Source: Candidatus Brevibacterium intestinigallinarum (lineage in GTDB: Bacteria; Actinomycetota; Actinomycetes; Actinomycetales; Brevibacteriaceae). Taken from it: 13,825 bases of DNA. The translations under genes were made by a program, and so were the position numbers. The notes beneath the pieces are model-generated. The model had not been told where the DNA came from, did not search any database, and saw only the letters and a list, made by a program, of their open reading frames with translations. The stretch spans positions 1-13,825 of the forward strand of contig DWZY01000291.1 in assembly GCA_019117325.1 (NCBI GenBank), written 5' to 3'. Shown in pieces: positions 1-5,904 of this stretch (position 1 is its first letter; each line of letters opens with the position of its first letter).

Positions 1-489
1 CCCGGTCGCGCCGTCGTGCGGCTGGGAGGCGGGCGCGCCCGCGAGGACACGGCGCAGGGTGAAGGCGTCGAGGAGGGCCTGCGTGGGGTGCTCGTGCGTC
101 CCGTCCCCGGCATTCACGACGGGCGCGTCGATCCAGCCCGCGTGCGCCAGTCGGTGCGGTGCGCCCGAGCCGCTGTGGCGGATGATGATCGCGTCCGCGC
201 CCATCGCGGACAGGGTCTGCGCGGTGTCCTGGAGGCTCTCGCCCTTCGACACGGAGGAACCCTTGGCGGAGAAGGTGATGACGTCCGCGGAGAGCCGCTT
301 GGCGGCCGCCTCGAACGAGATCCGCGTGCGCGTCGAGTCCTCGAAGAACAGGTTGACGACGGTGTGGCCGCGCAGGACCGGGAGCTTCTTGACCTCACGG
401 GTGCTCACGAGTGTCATCTGCTCGGCGACGTCGAGGAGGTCGATCGCCTCGCCGCGGGTGAGGTCGGCGGTCGAGAGGAGGTGCTTCAT
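1..489 (-). CDS. pyrB: Aspartate carbamoyltransferase catalytic subunit, N-terminal part (runs off the window)
   Basis: Catalyses condensation of carbamoyl phosphate with L-aspartate, the first committed step of pyrimidine synthesis, in the cytosol. The first 163 residues are present; the gene continues beyond the left edge, so the aspartate domain is missing. Visible motifs are the carbamoyl-phosphate loop FFEDSTRTR (about residues 48-56), SSVSKGESLQDT with its active-site lysine near 82, RHSGSGAP near 104-111, and HEHPTQALLD near 132-141, all standard for the ATCase N-terminal domain. The ATG at 487-489 is preceded by a GGGAG Shine-Dalgarno, and the start overlaps the pyrR stop in an ATGA arrangement, implying translational coupling. 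It should share the PyrR control described upstream of pyrR. The product is certain; only the 3' end is unseen. Confidence 0.97.
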   Translation of the reverse strand, partial: MKHLLSTADLTRGEAIDLLDVAEQMTLVSTREVKKLPVLRGHTVVNLFFEDSTRTRISFEAAAKRLSADVITFSAKGSSVSKGESLQDTAQTLSAMGADAIIIRHSGSGAPHRLAHAGWIDAPVVNAGDGTHEHPTQALLDAFTLRRVLAGAPASQPHDGATG

Positions 490-1040
490 GCGCTCTCCCC
501 GGCTCCCGTGATCGTCACCGAGTCCTCGCCGTCGATCTCCGCGATGCGCACGCCCACCCGCTCATCGAGCGCACTGGGCAGGTTCTTGCCCACGTGATCG
601 GCCCGGATCGGGAGGCGCCGGTGACCGCGGTCCACGAGGACGGCCAGCCGCACGGCGGCCGGGCGGCCGATGGCCGAGAGCGCATCGAGCGCTGCCCGGA
701 TCGTGCGCCCGGAGAAAAGCACGTCGTCGACGAGGACGACGGTGCGCCCGTCGACCGTGCCACCGGGGATCGAGGTGGGCGAGACCGGCCGGGGCGGGCC
801 GGAGCGCAGGTCGTCGCGGTGCATCGTGATGTCGAGGCCGCCCGCGAGGTCCGCTGCGTCGACGGACGGCTCGATCTGGGCGATCGCCTGTGCGAGGCGC
901 GCGGCGAGCGGGACGCCGCGGGTGGGGATGCCCAGAAGGATGAGCCCCTCGGGTCCCTTGTTCGCCTCGAGCACCTCGTGCGCGATGCGTGTGAGTGCGC
1001 GACGGACCTCGGGTCCGTCGAGCACGGTGCGCTGCTTCAT
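486..1040 (-). CDS. pyrR: PyrR, bifunctional pyr operon regulator / uracil phosphoribosyltransferase
   Basis: RNA-binding attenuator or translational repressor of pyrimidine genes that often also converts uracil and PRPP to UMP. The 184-residue length matches the family. The PRPP-binding signature VVLVDDVLFSGRT lies at about residues 101-113, with GIPTRGVPLA at 38-47 as the N-terminal PRTase loop and LVDRGHRRLPIRAD at 135-148, a basic stretch typical of PyrR. The ATG start is at 1038-1040, with AAGGA six nucleotides upstream. It is the first gene of the pyr operon: a hairpin after nusB lies upstream, and pyrB overlaps its stop by four nucleotides. The Shine-Dalgarno is part of a PyrR-loop-like hairpin (1047-1078), so I infer autoregulation at translation. 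Confidence 0.97.
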   Translation of the reverse strand: MKQRTVLDGPEVRRALTRIAHEVLEANKGPEGLILLGIPTRGVPLAARLAQAIAQIEPSVDAADLAGGLDITMHRDDLRSGPPRPVSPTSIPGGTVDGRTVVLVDDVLFSGRTIRAALDALSAIGRPAAVRLAVLVDRGHRRLPIRADHVGKNLPSALDERVGVRIAEIDGEDSVTITGAGESA

Positions 1041-1046
1041 GGTGTG

Positions 1047-1078
1047 TCCTTCCCCGCCTCCCGGACGGTGTTAAAGGA
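1047..1078 (-). promoter_or_regulatory. Candidate PyrR-binding loop that sequesters the pyrR Shine-Dalgarno
   Basis: On the minus-strand transcript a lower stem UCCUU (1074-1078) pairs perfectly with AAGGA (1047-1051). An internal loop (UAACA against GG) and an upper stem CCG/CGG (1066-1068 with 1054-1056) follow. The terminal loop is UCCGGGAGG (1057-1065). The known PyrR loop has this layout and a conserved UCCNGNGAGG; this copy is one base shorter. The AAGGA arm is also the ribosome-binding site of pyrR, six nucleotides before its ATG, which fits the translational repression known for Mycobacterium smegmatis PyrR. PyrR binding itself is inferred. Confidence 0.75.
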
Positions 1079-1094
1079 ATGTGCTCCTGCAGTC

Positions 1095-1100
1095 AGTCTA
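1095..1100 (-). promoter_or_regulatory. Candidate -10 element of the pyr operon promoter (TAGACT)
   Basis: TAGACT fits the actinobacterial -10 pattern TAnnnT. It lies between the hairpin after nusB and the PyrR-like loop, so transcription would begin near 1087-1089 and give a leader of about 48 nt containing the whole loop. No good -35 is visible at 16-18 nt upstream, where the nusB hairpin sits. The assignment rests on position and similarity to the other two TAGACT sites in this window. Confidence 0.4.
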
Positions 1101-1106
1101 GGCCCG

Positions 1107-1132
1107 CCCCCGGGTCCGTGCGGACCCCGGGG
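1107..1132 (-). terminator. Hairpin after nusB, probable terminator
   Basis: Two 12-nt arms (1107-1118 and 1121-1132) are complementary with one C-C mismatch, giving a very GC-rich stem beginning 6 nt after the nusB stop. There is no U-tract behind it, as is common for actinobacterial terminators. It separates efp-nusB from the pyr operon. Its core (1112-1126) recurs exactly after rpsD. Confidence 0.6.
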
Positions 1133-1138
1133 CAGGGC

Positions 1139-1537
1139 TCAGTCCTGGAGGCCGGCGATCCGCGAGAGGACGCCGGAGACGTATCCGGGCGACTCGTCCG
1201 TCGAGAAGTCCTGCGCGAGGGACTGCGCCTCGCTGATCGCGACCGGCGCGTCGATCTCGTCGTTGTGCAGGATCTCCCAGGACGCGATCCGGAGGATCGC
1301 GCGGTCGACCGCGGGCATGCGGTCGAGCGACCAGCCGCGCGCGTACGTGCGGATCAGCTCGTCGATCTCGTCGAGGTGGGCCGTGACGCCGTCGACGATC
1401 TGGACGGCGTAGGCCTTCATGGGATAGTCCGGGTCCGAGGAGCGCAGCGGGACGAGGACGGAGATGTCGATCCCGCGCGCCTCGGACTCGAAGAGGAGCT
1501 CCAGCGCCCTGCGGCGGGCGCGCGTGCGCGCGCTCAC
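1139..1537 (-). CDS. nusB: Transcription antitermination factor NusB
   Basis: All-helical RNA-binding protein that, with S10 (NusE), binds boxA RNA in antitermination complexes on rRNA operons. The 132 residues match the usual length. The N-terminus MSARTRARRRALELLFESE is the family hallmark with its Arg-rich boxA-binding face; a central WSLDRMPAVDRAILRIASWEIL (about 69-90) and a C-terminal AISEAQSLAQDFS (about 103-115) are also standard. The start is a GTG at 1535-1537 whose last three bases overlap the efp stop (GTGA). AAGGA is directly adjacent to the start, unusually close, which suggests that re-initiating ribosomes from efp do most of the work. It is cotranscribed with efp. Confidence 0.96.
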   Translation of the reverse strand: MSARTRARRRALELLFESEARGIDISVLVPLRSSDPDYPMKAYAVQIVDGVTAHLDEIDELIRTYARGWSLDRMPAVDRAILRIASWEILHNDEIDAPVAISEAQSLAQDFSTDESPGYVSGVLSRIAGLQD

Positions 1538-2097
1538 TCCTTGACGCGGCCCAGGTAATCGCCGGTGCGGGTGTCGACGCGGACCTTGACGCCCTCGTCC
1601 AGGAAGAGCGGCACCTGGATCTCCAGGCCGGTCTCCACCGTCGCGGGCTTCGTGCCGCCCGAGGAGCGGTCACCCTGCAGGCCGGGCTCCGTGTGCGTGA
1701 TCGTGAGCTCGACGGCGGCCGGCAGCTCGACGGACAGCGGGGTCCCCTCGTGGAAGGCGACCTGCGCGACCTGGTTCTCCAGCAGGTAGTTCGCGGCATC
1801 GCCCACGAGCGCCTCCGACAGGGGCACCTGCTCGTAGTCCTCCTGGTCCATGAAGACGTAGTCCGTGCCGTCGTGGTAGAGGTACTGCATGTCGCGGCGG
1901 TCGACCGTCGCGGTCTCGACCTTGGTGCCGGCGTTGAACGTCTTGTCGATGATCTTGCCGCTCAGGACGTTCTTGAGCTTCGAGCGCACGAAGGCCGGTC
2001 CCTTGCCGGGCTTGACGTGCAGGAACTCCTGCACCTGCCAGAGCTGCCCCTCGAGGTTCAGCACCATGCCGTTCTTCAGGTCGTTGGTCGTTGCCAC
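1534..2097 (-). CDS. efp: Translation elongation factor P, PGKGP subfamily
   Basis: Binds the ribosome between the P and E sites and relieves stalling at polyproline motifs. At 187 residues it has the usual three-domain length. The domain I loop carries KPGKGPAFVR with Lys32 at the tip; the C-terminal domain has the expected GLEIQVPLFLDEGVKVRVDTRTGDYLGR (about 157-184). The PGKGP loop defines an actinobacterial subfamily in which the lysine is known to act unmodified in Corynebacterium glutamicum, so no EpmA/EpmB or hydroxylysine system would be needed; none is seen here. The start is GTG (2095-2097) with AGAAGGA about nine nucleotides upstream. It begins a transcription unit with nusB, after a hairpin and a TAGACT hexamer. 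Confidence 0.97.
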   Translation of the reverse strand: MATTNDLKNGMVLNLEGQLWQVQEFLHVKPGKGPAFVRSKLKNVLSGKIIDKTFNAGTKVETATVDRRDMQYLYHDGTDYVFMDQEDYEQVPLSEALVGDAANYLLENQVAQVAFHEGTPLSVELPAAVELTITHTEPGLQGDRSSGGTKPATVETGLEIQVPLFLDEGVKVRVDTRTGDYLGRVKE

Positions 2098-2145
2098 AGA
2101 TCGTGTCCTTCTGTCGTGTGCGTGTCGACGCGCGTGCGCGGGTCG

Positions 2146-2151
2146 AGTCTA
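2146..2151 (-). promoter_or_regulatory. Candidate -10 element of the efp-nusB promoter (TAGACT)
   Basis: The hexamer TAGACT lies just downstream of the aroB hairpin and about 49 nt before the efp GTG. It would start transcription near 2139 and leave a leader of about 42 nt with the AGAAGGA ribosome-binding site. No recognisable -35 is present. The same hexamer appears in the pyrR and aroC upstream regions. Confidence 0.4.
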
Positions 2152-2156
2152 GCAAG

Positions 2157-2174
2157 CCGCGGGCTCCCCCGCGG
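2157..2174 (-). terminator. Hairpin after aroB, probable terminator
   Basis: A perfect 7-bp stem CCGCGGG/CCCGCGG (2157-2163 with 2168-2174) with a 4-nt loop lies 13 nt after the aroB stop. It is followed by a short, only mildly U-containing stretch. It divides the aroC-aroK-aroB unit from efp. Confidence 0.5.
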
Positions 2175-2187
2175 GACGCCTGCGGGC

Positions 2188-3306
2188 TCAGAGCGAGACG
2201 GGGCCCAGACGGGTCGTGGGAGACTGCTCGCCGATCTCCTGGTATGCGGCGAAGAGGATGCCGTCATCGGGCACCTCCGTCACGACGGGCGCACCCACCG
2301 CATCGAGCAGGACGAACCGGAGGATCGTGCCCCGGGCCTTCTTGTCCCGCCGCATGGTCTCCAGCAGCTGCGGCCAGCGGTCGCCGCGGTAGCCGACGGG
2401 CAGGCCCAGCTTCTCGAGGACCGTGCGCATCCGGTCGACCACGGCGGGATCGAGGCTGCGCAGCGTCGTCGACAGCTCCGCCGCGAAGACCATGCCGACG
2501 GCCACGGCTGCGCCGTGCCGCCACTGGTAGCGCTCGTTCCGCTCGATCGCGTGGGCCAGGGTGTGGCCGAAGTTGAGCACCTCGCGGGTGCCCGACTCCC
2601 GGAAGTCGGAGGAGACGACCGTCGCCTTGACCCGCACGGCGCGCTCGATGATCTCGCGCAGCACCGGAGAGTCGTGGCGGGCGAGTTCTTCCCGGGGGTG
2701 CTCCTCGATGAGGTCGAGGATCGTCGGATCCGCGATGAAGCCGCACTTGACGGCCTCAGCGAGTCCCGTGAACAGCTCGTTGTCCGGCAGGGTCGTGAGC
2801 GTCTGCGTGTCGATGAGCACGGCGGACGGGGAGTGGAACGCGCCCACGAGGTTCTTGCCCTCGGAGGTGTTGATCGCGGTCTTGCCGCCCACCGCCGCGT
2901 CGATCATGCCCAGCACCGTCGTGGGGATGTTGATGTAGCGGATGCCGCGCAGCCACGTCGCAGCGACGAAGCCGCCCAGGTCCGTGACCGCGCCCCCGCC
3001 CACATTCACGATCGCATCCGTGCGGGTGAAGTCCGACTGGCCCAGGATCTGCCAGCAGAACCCGGCGACCTGGAGGTGCTTCGCCTCCTCCGCGTCCGGG
3101 ATCTCCGCGCTCACCGCCTCGAAGCCGGCGGCCGCGAGCTCCTCACGCACCCCCTCGCCCGTCGTGCGCAGGGCCCGGGGGTGGATGACGAGGACCCGGC
3201 GGACGCGTCCTCCCAGCAGCCCCGGCAGCTCGCCCAGCAGGCCGGAGCCCACGACGACCGTCGTGGCGGTCTCTCCCGTGATCTCGAGCGTGGTCCGTTC
3301 CGTCAT
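2188..3306 (-). CDS. aroB: 3-dehydroquinate synthase
   Basis: Second shikimate-pathway enzyme: converts DAHP to 3-dehydroquinate using NAD and a divalent metal in the cytosol. The 372 residues are typical. The N-terminal nucleotide domain carries NVGGGAVTDLGGF (about 101-113) and RGIRYINIPTTVLGMIDAAVGGKTAIN (about 120-146). The metal ligands expected for the family are present: Glu184 in GLAEAVKCG, His248 in NFGHTLAHAIE, and His264 in RHGAAVAVGM. The ATG at 3304-3306 overlaps the aroK stop (ATGA), with GGAGG eight nucleotides upstream. It is the last gene of the aroC-aroK-aroB unit, with a hairpin following. Confidence 0.97.
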   Translation of the reverse strand: MTERTTLEITGETATTVVVGSGLLGELPGLLGGRVRRVLVIHPRALRTTGEGVREELAAAGFEAVSAEIPDAEEAKHLQVAGFCWQILGQSDFTRTDAIVNVGGGAVTDLGGFVAATWLRGIRYINIPTTVLGMIDAAVGGKTAINTSEGKNLVGAFHSPSAVLIDTQTLTTLPDNELFTGLAEAVKCGFIADPTILDLIEEHPREELARHDSPVLREIIERAVRVKATVVSSDFRESGTREVLNFGHTLAHAIERNERYQWRHGAAVAVGMVFAAELSTTLRSLDPAVVDRMRTVLEKLGLPVGYRGDRWPQLLETMRRDKKARGTILRFVLLDAVGAPVVTEVPDDGILFAAYQEIGEQSPTTRLGPVSL

Positions 3307-3986
3307 GCGTCCGTCCTCCGTTCGGCCCGTGCGGGGCCGTCGTCGTGTCCCCCGTGCGGGGGCGTCTCCTGGTCCTGGTATCGCGCGTACTCCTCCGCGC
3401 GCTGCAGCCCCGTCAGCTGGTCGACGATCCTGTTGACGACCGTCGACGGCGGGCCGTGCGCGGCCGTCACCGTGATCGTCGCGGCGCCGTCGTAGAGCGG
3501 TCGCCGCTCATCGACCAGCGACTGCCAGCGGATGACCGGATCGTCGTCGCCGGCGAGCAGGGGCCTGGATCCTCCGCGCAGGCGCACAGCCGCCGTCTCC
3601 GCGTCGATGTCGATGCCCACGACCTTGAGCGCCGGATGGCGCAGCTGCGCGCGGGTGCCGCTGTTGAGGATCGCGCCTCCGCCCAGCGACACGACCGCCG
3701 GCTCGTCGAGCAGCCGCCGCAGCGTCCGCCTCACGACCTCGCGCTCGATCTCGCGGAACCGGGCCTCCCCCCGCGTCGCGAAGATGTCCGGGATGGGTCC
3801 GTGCGCGTCGACGATGAGAGCGTCCGTGTCGTAGAGCGGCAGACCCAGCCGGACCGCCAGCAGGCGGCCGATCGTCGACTTCCCCGCGGCCGGGGGCCCC
3901 ACGAGGACGATCCTGGCACCCGAGGCGGGCGTCGGGTCCAGCGGCGGCACGGGGCGGGGAAGCGGGTGCTCCTCCCCCGGTGTCAT
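3303..3986 (-). CDS. aroK: Shikimate kinase with N- and C-terminal extensions
   Basis: Phosphorylates shikimate at O3 with ATP, the fifth pathway step. Walker A is GPPAAGKST (residues 30-38), the shikimate-binding DTD is at 53-55, FREIE with its arginine is at 77-81, GGG is at 102-104, and the lid RGGSRPLL is near 138-145. The 227 residues exceed the usual 165-190: about 25 precede the P-loop strand, and a hydrophilic tail (about 200-227) rich in H, D and R follows. I chose ATG 3984-3986 because GAGGTGG lies at the aroC stop about six nucleotides upstream. The frame stays open further upstream, but there it reads as antisense-like Arg/Pro/Ser-rich sequence inside aroC. It overlaps aroB by four nucleotides. 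Confidence 0.94.
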   Translation of the reverse strand: MTPGEEHPLPRPVPPLDPTPASGARIVLVGPPAAGKSTIGRLLAVRLGLPLYDTDALIVDAHGPIPDIFATRGEARFREIEREVVRRTLRRLLDEPAVVSLGGGAILNSGTRAQLRHPALKVVGIDIDAETAAVRLRGGSRPLLAGDDDPVIRWQSLVDERRPLYDGAATITVTAAHGPPSTVVNRIVDQLTGLQRAEEYARYQDQETPPHGGHDDGPARAERRTDA

Positions 3987-3996
3987 CGCCGCCACC

Positions 3997-5181
3997 TCAC
4001 TCCGCGCGCAGCGGCAGGGCCTCGAGGTACGTGCGGATGTTCCGCTGCACCTCGGCGACGGAGTCGCCGCCGAACTTCTCGAGCACCGCCTGGGCGAGCA
4101 CGAGAGCGACCATCGCCTCGGCCACGACACCGGCGGCGGGCACCGCGCACACGTCCGACCGCTGGTGGTTGGCGGTCGCGGCCTCACCGGTCGACACATC
4201 GACCGTCCGCAGCGCCCGGGGCACCGTCGCGATGGGCTTCATGCCCGCACGGACCCGCAGCGGCCCGCCGGTCGACATGCCGCCCTCGATGCCGCCGGAC
4301 CGGTCGGAGACGCGCTGGATGCCGCCGGGAGCGGGCAGCATCTCGTCGTGCGCCTCGGACCCACGGCGCCGGGTCGTCTCGAAGCCGTCACCCACCTCGA
4401 CGCCCTTGATCGCCTGGATGCCCATGAGCGCACCGGCCAGGCGGGAGTCCAGTCGGCGGTCGCTGTGGACGTACGAGCCGACACCCGGCGGCATGCCCCA
4501 CGCGATGACCTCGACGACGCCGCCCAGGGTGTCACCGGCCCGGCGCGCGTCATCGACCTCCGCCACCATCCGCTCGGACAGCTGCGGGTCGAAGCAGCGC
4601 ATGGGATCCGCGTCCAGTGCGGCCACGTCGTCCGCACCGGGCAGCGGTGCGTCCCGCTCCGCGGTGACCGGACCGATCGCGGTCGTGTGGGACACGAGCC
4701 GGACTCCCAGCTCGCCCAGGAGCTGCTGCGCGACGGTGCCGAGGGCCACGCGCGTGGCCGTCTCGCGAGCGGACGCGCGCTCGAGCACGGGGCGGGACTC
4801 GTCGAAGCCGTACTTCTGCATGCCGACGAAGTCCGCGTGGCCGGGGCGCGGTCGGGTCAGCTTCGCGGCGCGGGCCATGCCCTCGAGCTCGGCGGGGTCG
4901 ATCGGGTCCGGGCTCATGACGCGATCCCACTTGGGCCACTCCGTGTTGCCCACCTCGATCGCGACGGGCCCGCCCATCGTGCGGCCGTGGCGGACGCCGC
5001 CCAGGAAGCGGATCTCGTCCGCCTCGAACTTCATGCGGGCGCCGCGCCCATAGCCCAGCCGGCGGCGGGCCAGCGCGGCCGCGACGTCCGCGCGCGTGAG
5101 GGGGACATGGGCGGGAACGCCCTCGAGGATTCCGACGAGCGCCTCACCGTGGGACTCGCCTGCTGTAAGCCAACGCAACAT
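3997..5181 (-). CDS. aroC: Chorismate synthase
   Basis: Final shikimate-pathway enzyme: eliminates phosphate from EPSP to chorismate using reduced FMN. The 394 residues begin MLRWLTAGESHGEALVGILEG, the first signature, with His11 in the active site. RRRLGYGRGARMKFE is near 40-54, the ERASARETATR signature is central, and SGGIEGGMSTGGPLRVRAGMKP follows. DVCAVPAAGVVAEAMVALVLA is near the end. ATG 5179-5181 is preferred over the TTG at 5197-5199, because family proteins begin at MLRW. No Shine-Dalgarno is visible; the TAGACT -10 ends seven nucleotides before the ATG, so the mRNA may be leaderless. It is followed by aroK and aroB. Confidence 0.96.
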   Translation of the reverse strand: MLRWLTAGESHGEALVGILEGVPAHVPLTRADVAAALARRRLGYGRGARMKFEADEIRFLGGVRHGRTMGGPVAIEVGNTEWPKWDRVMSPDPIDPAELEGMARAAKLTRPRPGHADFVGMQKYGFDESRPVLERASARETATRVALGTVAQQLLGELGVRLVSHTTAIGPVTAERDAPLPGADDVAALDADPMRCFDPQLSERMVAEVDDARRAGDTLGGVVEVIAWGMPPGVGSYVHSDRRLDSRLAGALMGIQAIKGVEVGDGFETTRRRGSEAHDEMLPAPGGIQRVSDRSGGIEGGMSTGGPLRVRAGMKPIATVPRALRTVDVSTGEAATANHQRSDVCAVPAAGVVAEAMVALVLAQAVLEKFGGDSVAEVQRNIRTYLEALPLRAE

Positions 5182-5182
5182 T

Positions 5183-5200
5183 CTTGGGAGTCTACCCAAG
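5183..5200. promoter_or_regulatory. 6-6-6 inverted repeat centred on the aroC -10 element
   Basis: CTTGGG and CCCAAG are perfect 6-nt inverted arms (5183-5188 and 5195-5200) separated exactly by the six bases of the -10 hexamer. The symmetry and position are those of a repressor operator covering a promoter. It could also be chance, or an RNA hairpin for transcripts arriving from upstream. No regulator is encoded in the window. Confidence 0.4.
5189..5194 (-). promoter_or_regulatory. Candidate -10 element for a leaderless aroC transcript (TAGACT)
   Basis: TAGACT (read on the minus strand) ends seven nucleotides before the A of the aroC ATG, the spacing expected if transcription starts on that A. 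Its TAG is also the stop codon of the upstream prepilin peptidase gene. No clear -35 is found 16-19 nt upstream. Confidence 0.5.
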
Positions 5201-5902
5201 CGCGGCGACCGCCACCGGCCCGGCCCACATGCCGAGGAGGAGGTGCGGACCGTAGGCCAGCCGTGCTCCCCTGCCCTCCCGCCGGACGAGGAGCCGCCAG
5301 AGCGCCTCGACGACGGCGGAGACCTGTGCGATGACGAACGCCGCGAGCACGCCGCTCACGCCCACCAGACCCGCGAGCAGGCCCAGGAGGACCGCGAGCT
5401 TCACGTCGCCCAGGCCGATCGCGAGGCCGCGCCCGCGCCCGCCCAGCAGGGACACGAGCAGGACCGCGGCGCCGCACGCGGGTCCCAGGAGCAGGGCCGC
5501 ACCCGCCGCGGCGGAAGCCGGTGTGCCGGGGGCGAGGAGGAGCACGCAGAGCCACAGGACTGCGGTGAGCGCCACGAGCGGCAGGACGATGCGGTCGGGC
5601 AGGCGCCGGATGCGCAGGTCGATCCGGGCCAGCAGGGGCGAAGCGCCCGCTGCGGCGCCCCAGCCGGCGGCCAGCAGCACGGCGGTCCCCGCCGTGCCGG
5701 GCGGGATGACCAGCGGTGCGCAGGCGGCGAGCGGGACCGTGCCGATCAGCAGCGCGGCTGTCCTCAGTCGCGTGTGCCCGGGCGGGGAGCCCGCCGGACG
5801 GAGCAGGCGCAGGCCCGCCTCGTCCGCGACGACGAGCGGGAGGAGGCGCAGGAGCACGGCGCACACGGGCAGGGCGACGAGGATCGCCGCGCCCGCCAGC
5901 AC
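5192..5902 (-). CDS. Single-domain A24 prepilin peptidase (TadV/CpaA-like)
   Basis: Integral-membrane aspartic protease that would cleave type IV pilin-like leader peptides at the cytoplasmic face. The 236 residues are mostly hydrophobic with about six to seven membrane segments. The two catalytic aspartates of family A24 are visible: Asp95 in ARIDLRIRRLPD and Asp166 in the GLGDVKL motif. YGPHLLLG near 217-224 matches the conserved C-terminal motif. The N-terminal Cys-rich methyltransferase domain of classical PilD is absent, as in TadV/CpaA forms. The GTG at 5900-5902 is chosen because GGAGG (5910-5914) lies seven nucleotides upstream inside the end of aroE. No pilin or Tad genes are in the window, so the substrate is unknown. 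Its stop overlaps the aroC promoter. Confidence 0.88.
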   Translation of the reverse strand: MLAGAAILVALPVCAVLLRLLPLVVADEAGLRLLRPAGSPPGHTRLRTAALLIGTVPLAACAPLVIPPGTAGTAVLLAAGWGAAAGASPLLARIDLRIRRLPDRIVLPLVALTAVLWLCVLLLAPGTPASAAAGAALLLGPACGAAVLLVSLLGGRGRGLAIGLGDVKLAVLLGLLAGLVGVSGVLAAFVIAQVSAVVEALWRLLVRREGRGARLAYGPHLLLGMWAGPVAVAALG

Positions 5903-5904
5903 GA

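Noticed and set aside
1693..3495. A 600-codon plus-strand open frame spanning efp and aroB
   Set aside because: It crosses two certain genes and their terminator region, has biased Arg/Asp/Val/Leu composition with no motif, and has no plausible ribosome-binding context; shadow frame.
3987..4199. An upstream extension of aroK by 71 codons
   Set aside because: The added sequence lies inside aroC, is Arg/Pro/Ser-rich, and shows no kinase similarity; the ATG at 3984-3986 has a good Shine-Dalgarno.
5197..5199. TTG as the aroC start
   Set aside because: It adds only six residues not seen in the family and has no Shine-Dalgarno; the ATG at 5179-5181 gives the conserved MLRWLTAGESHG start.
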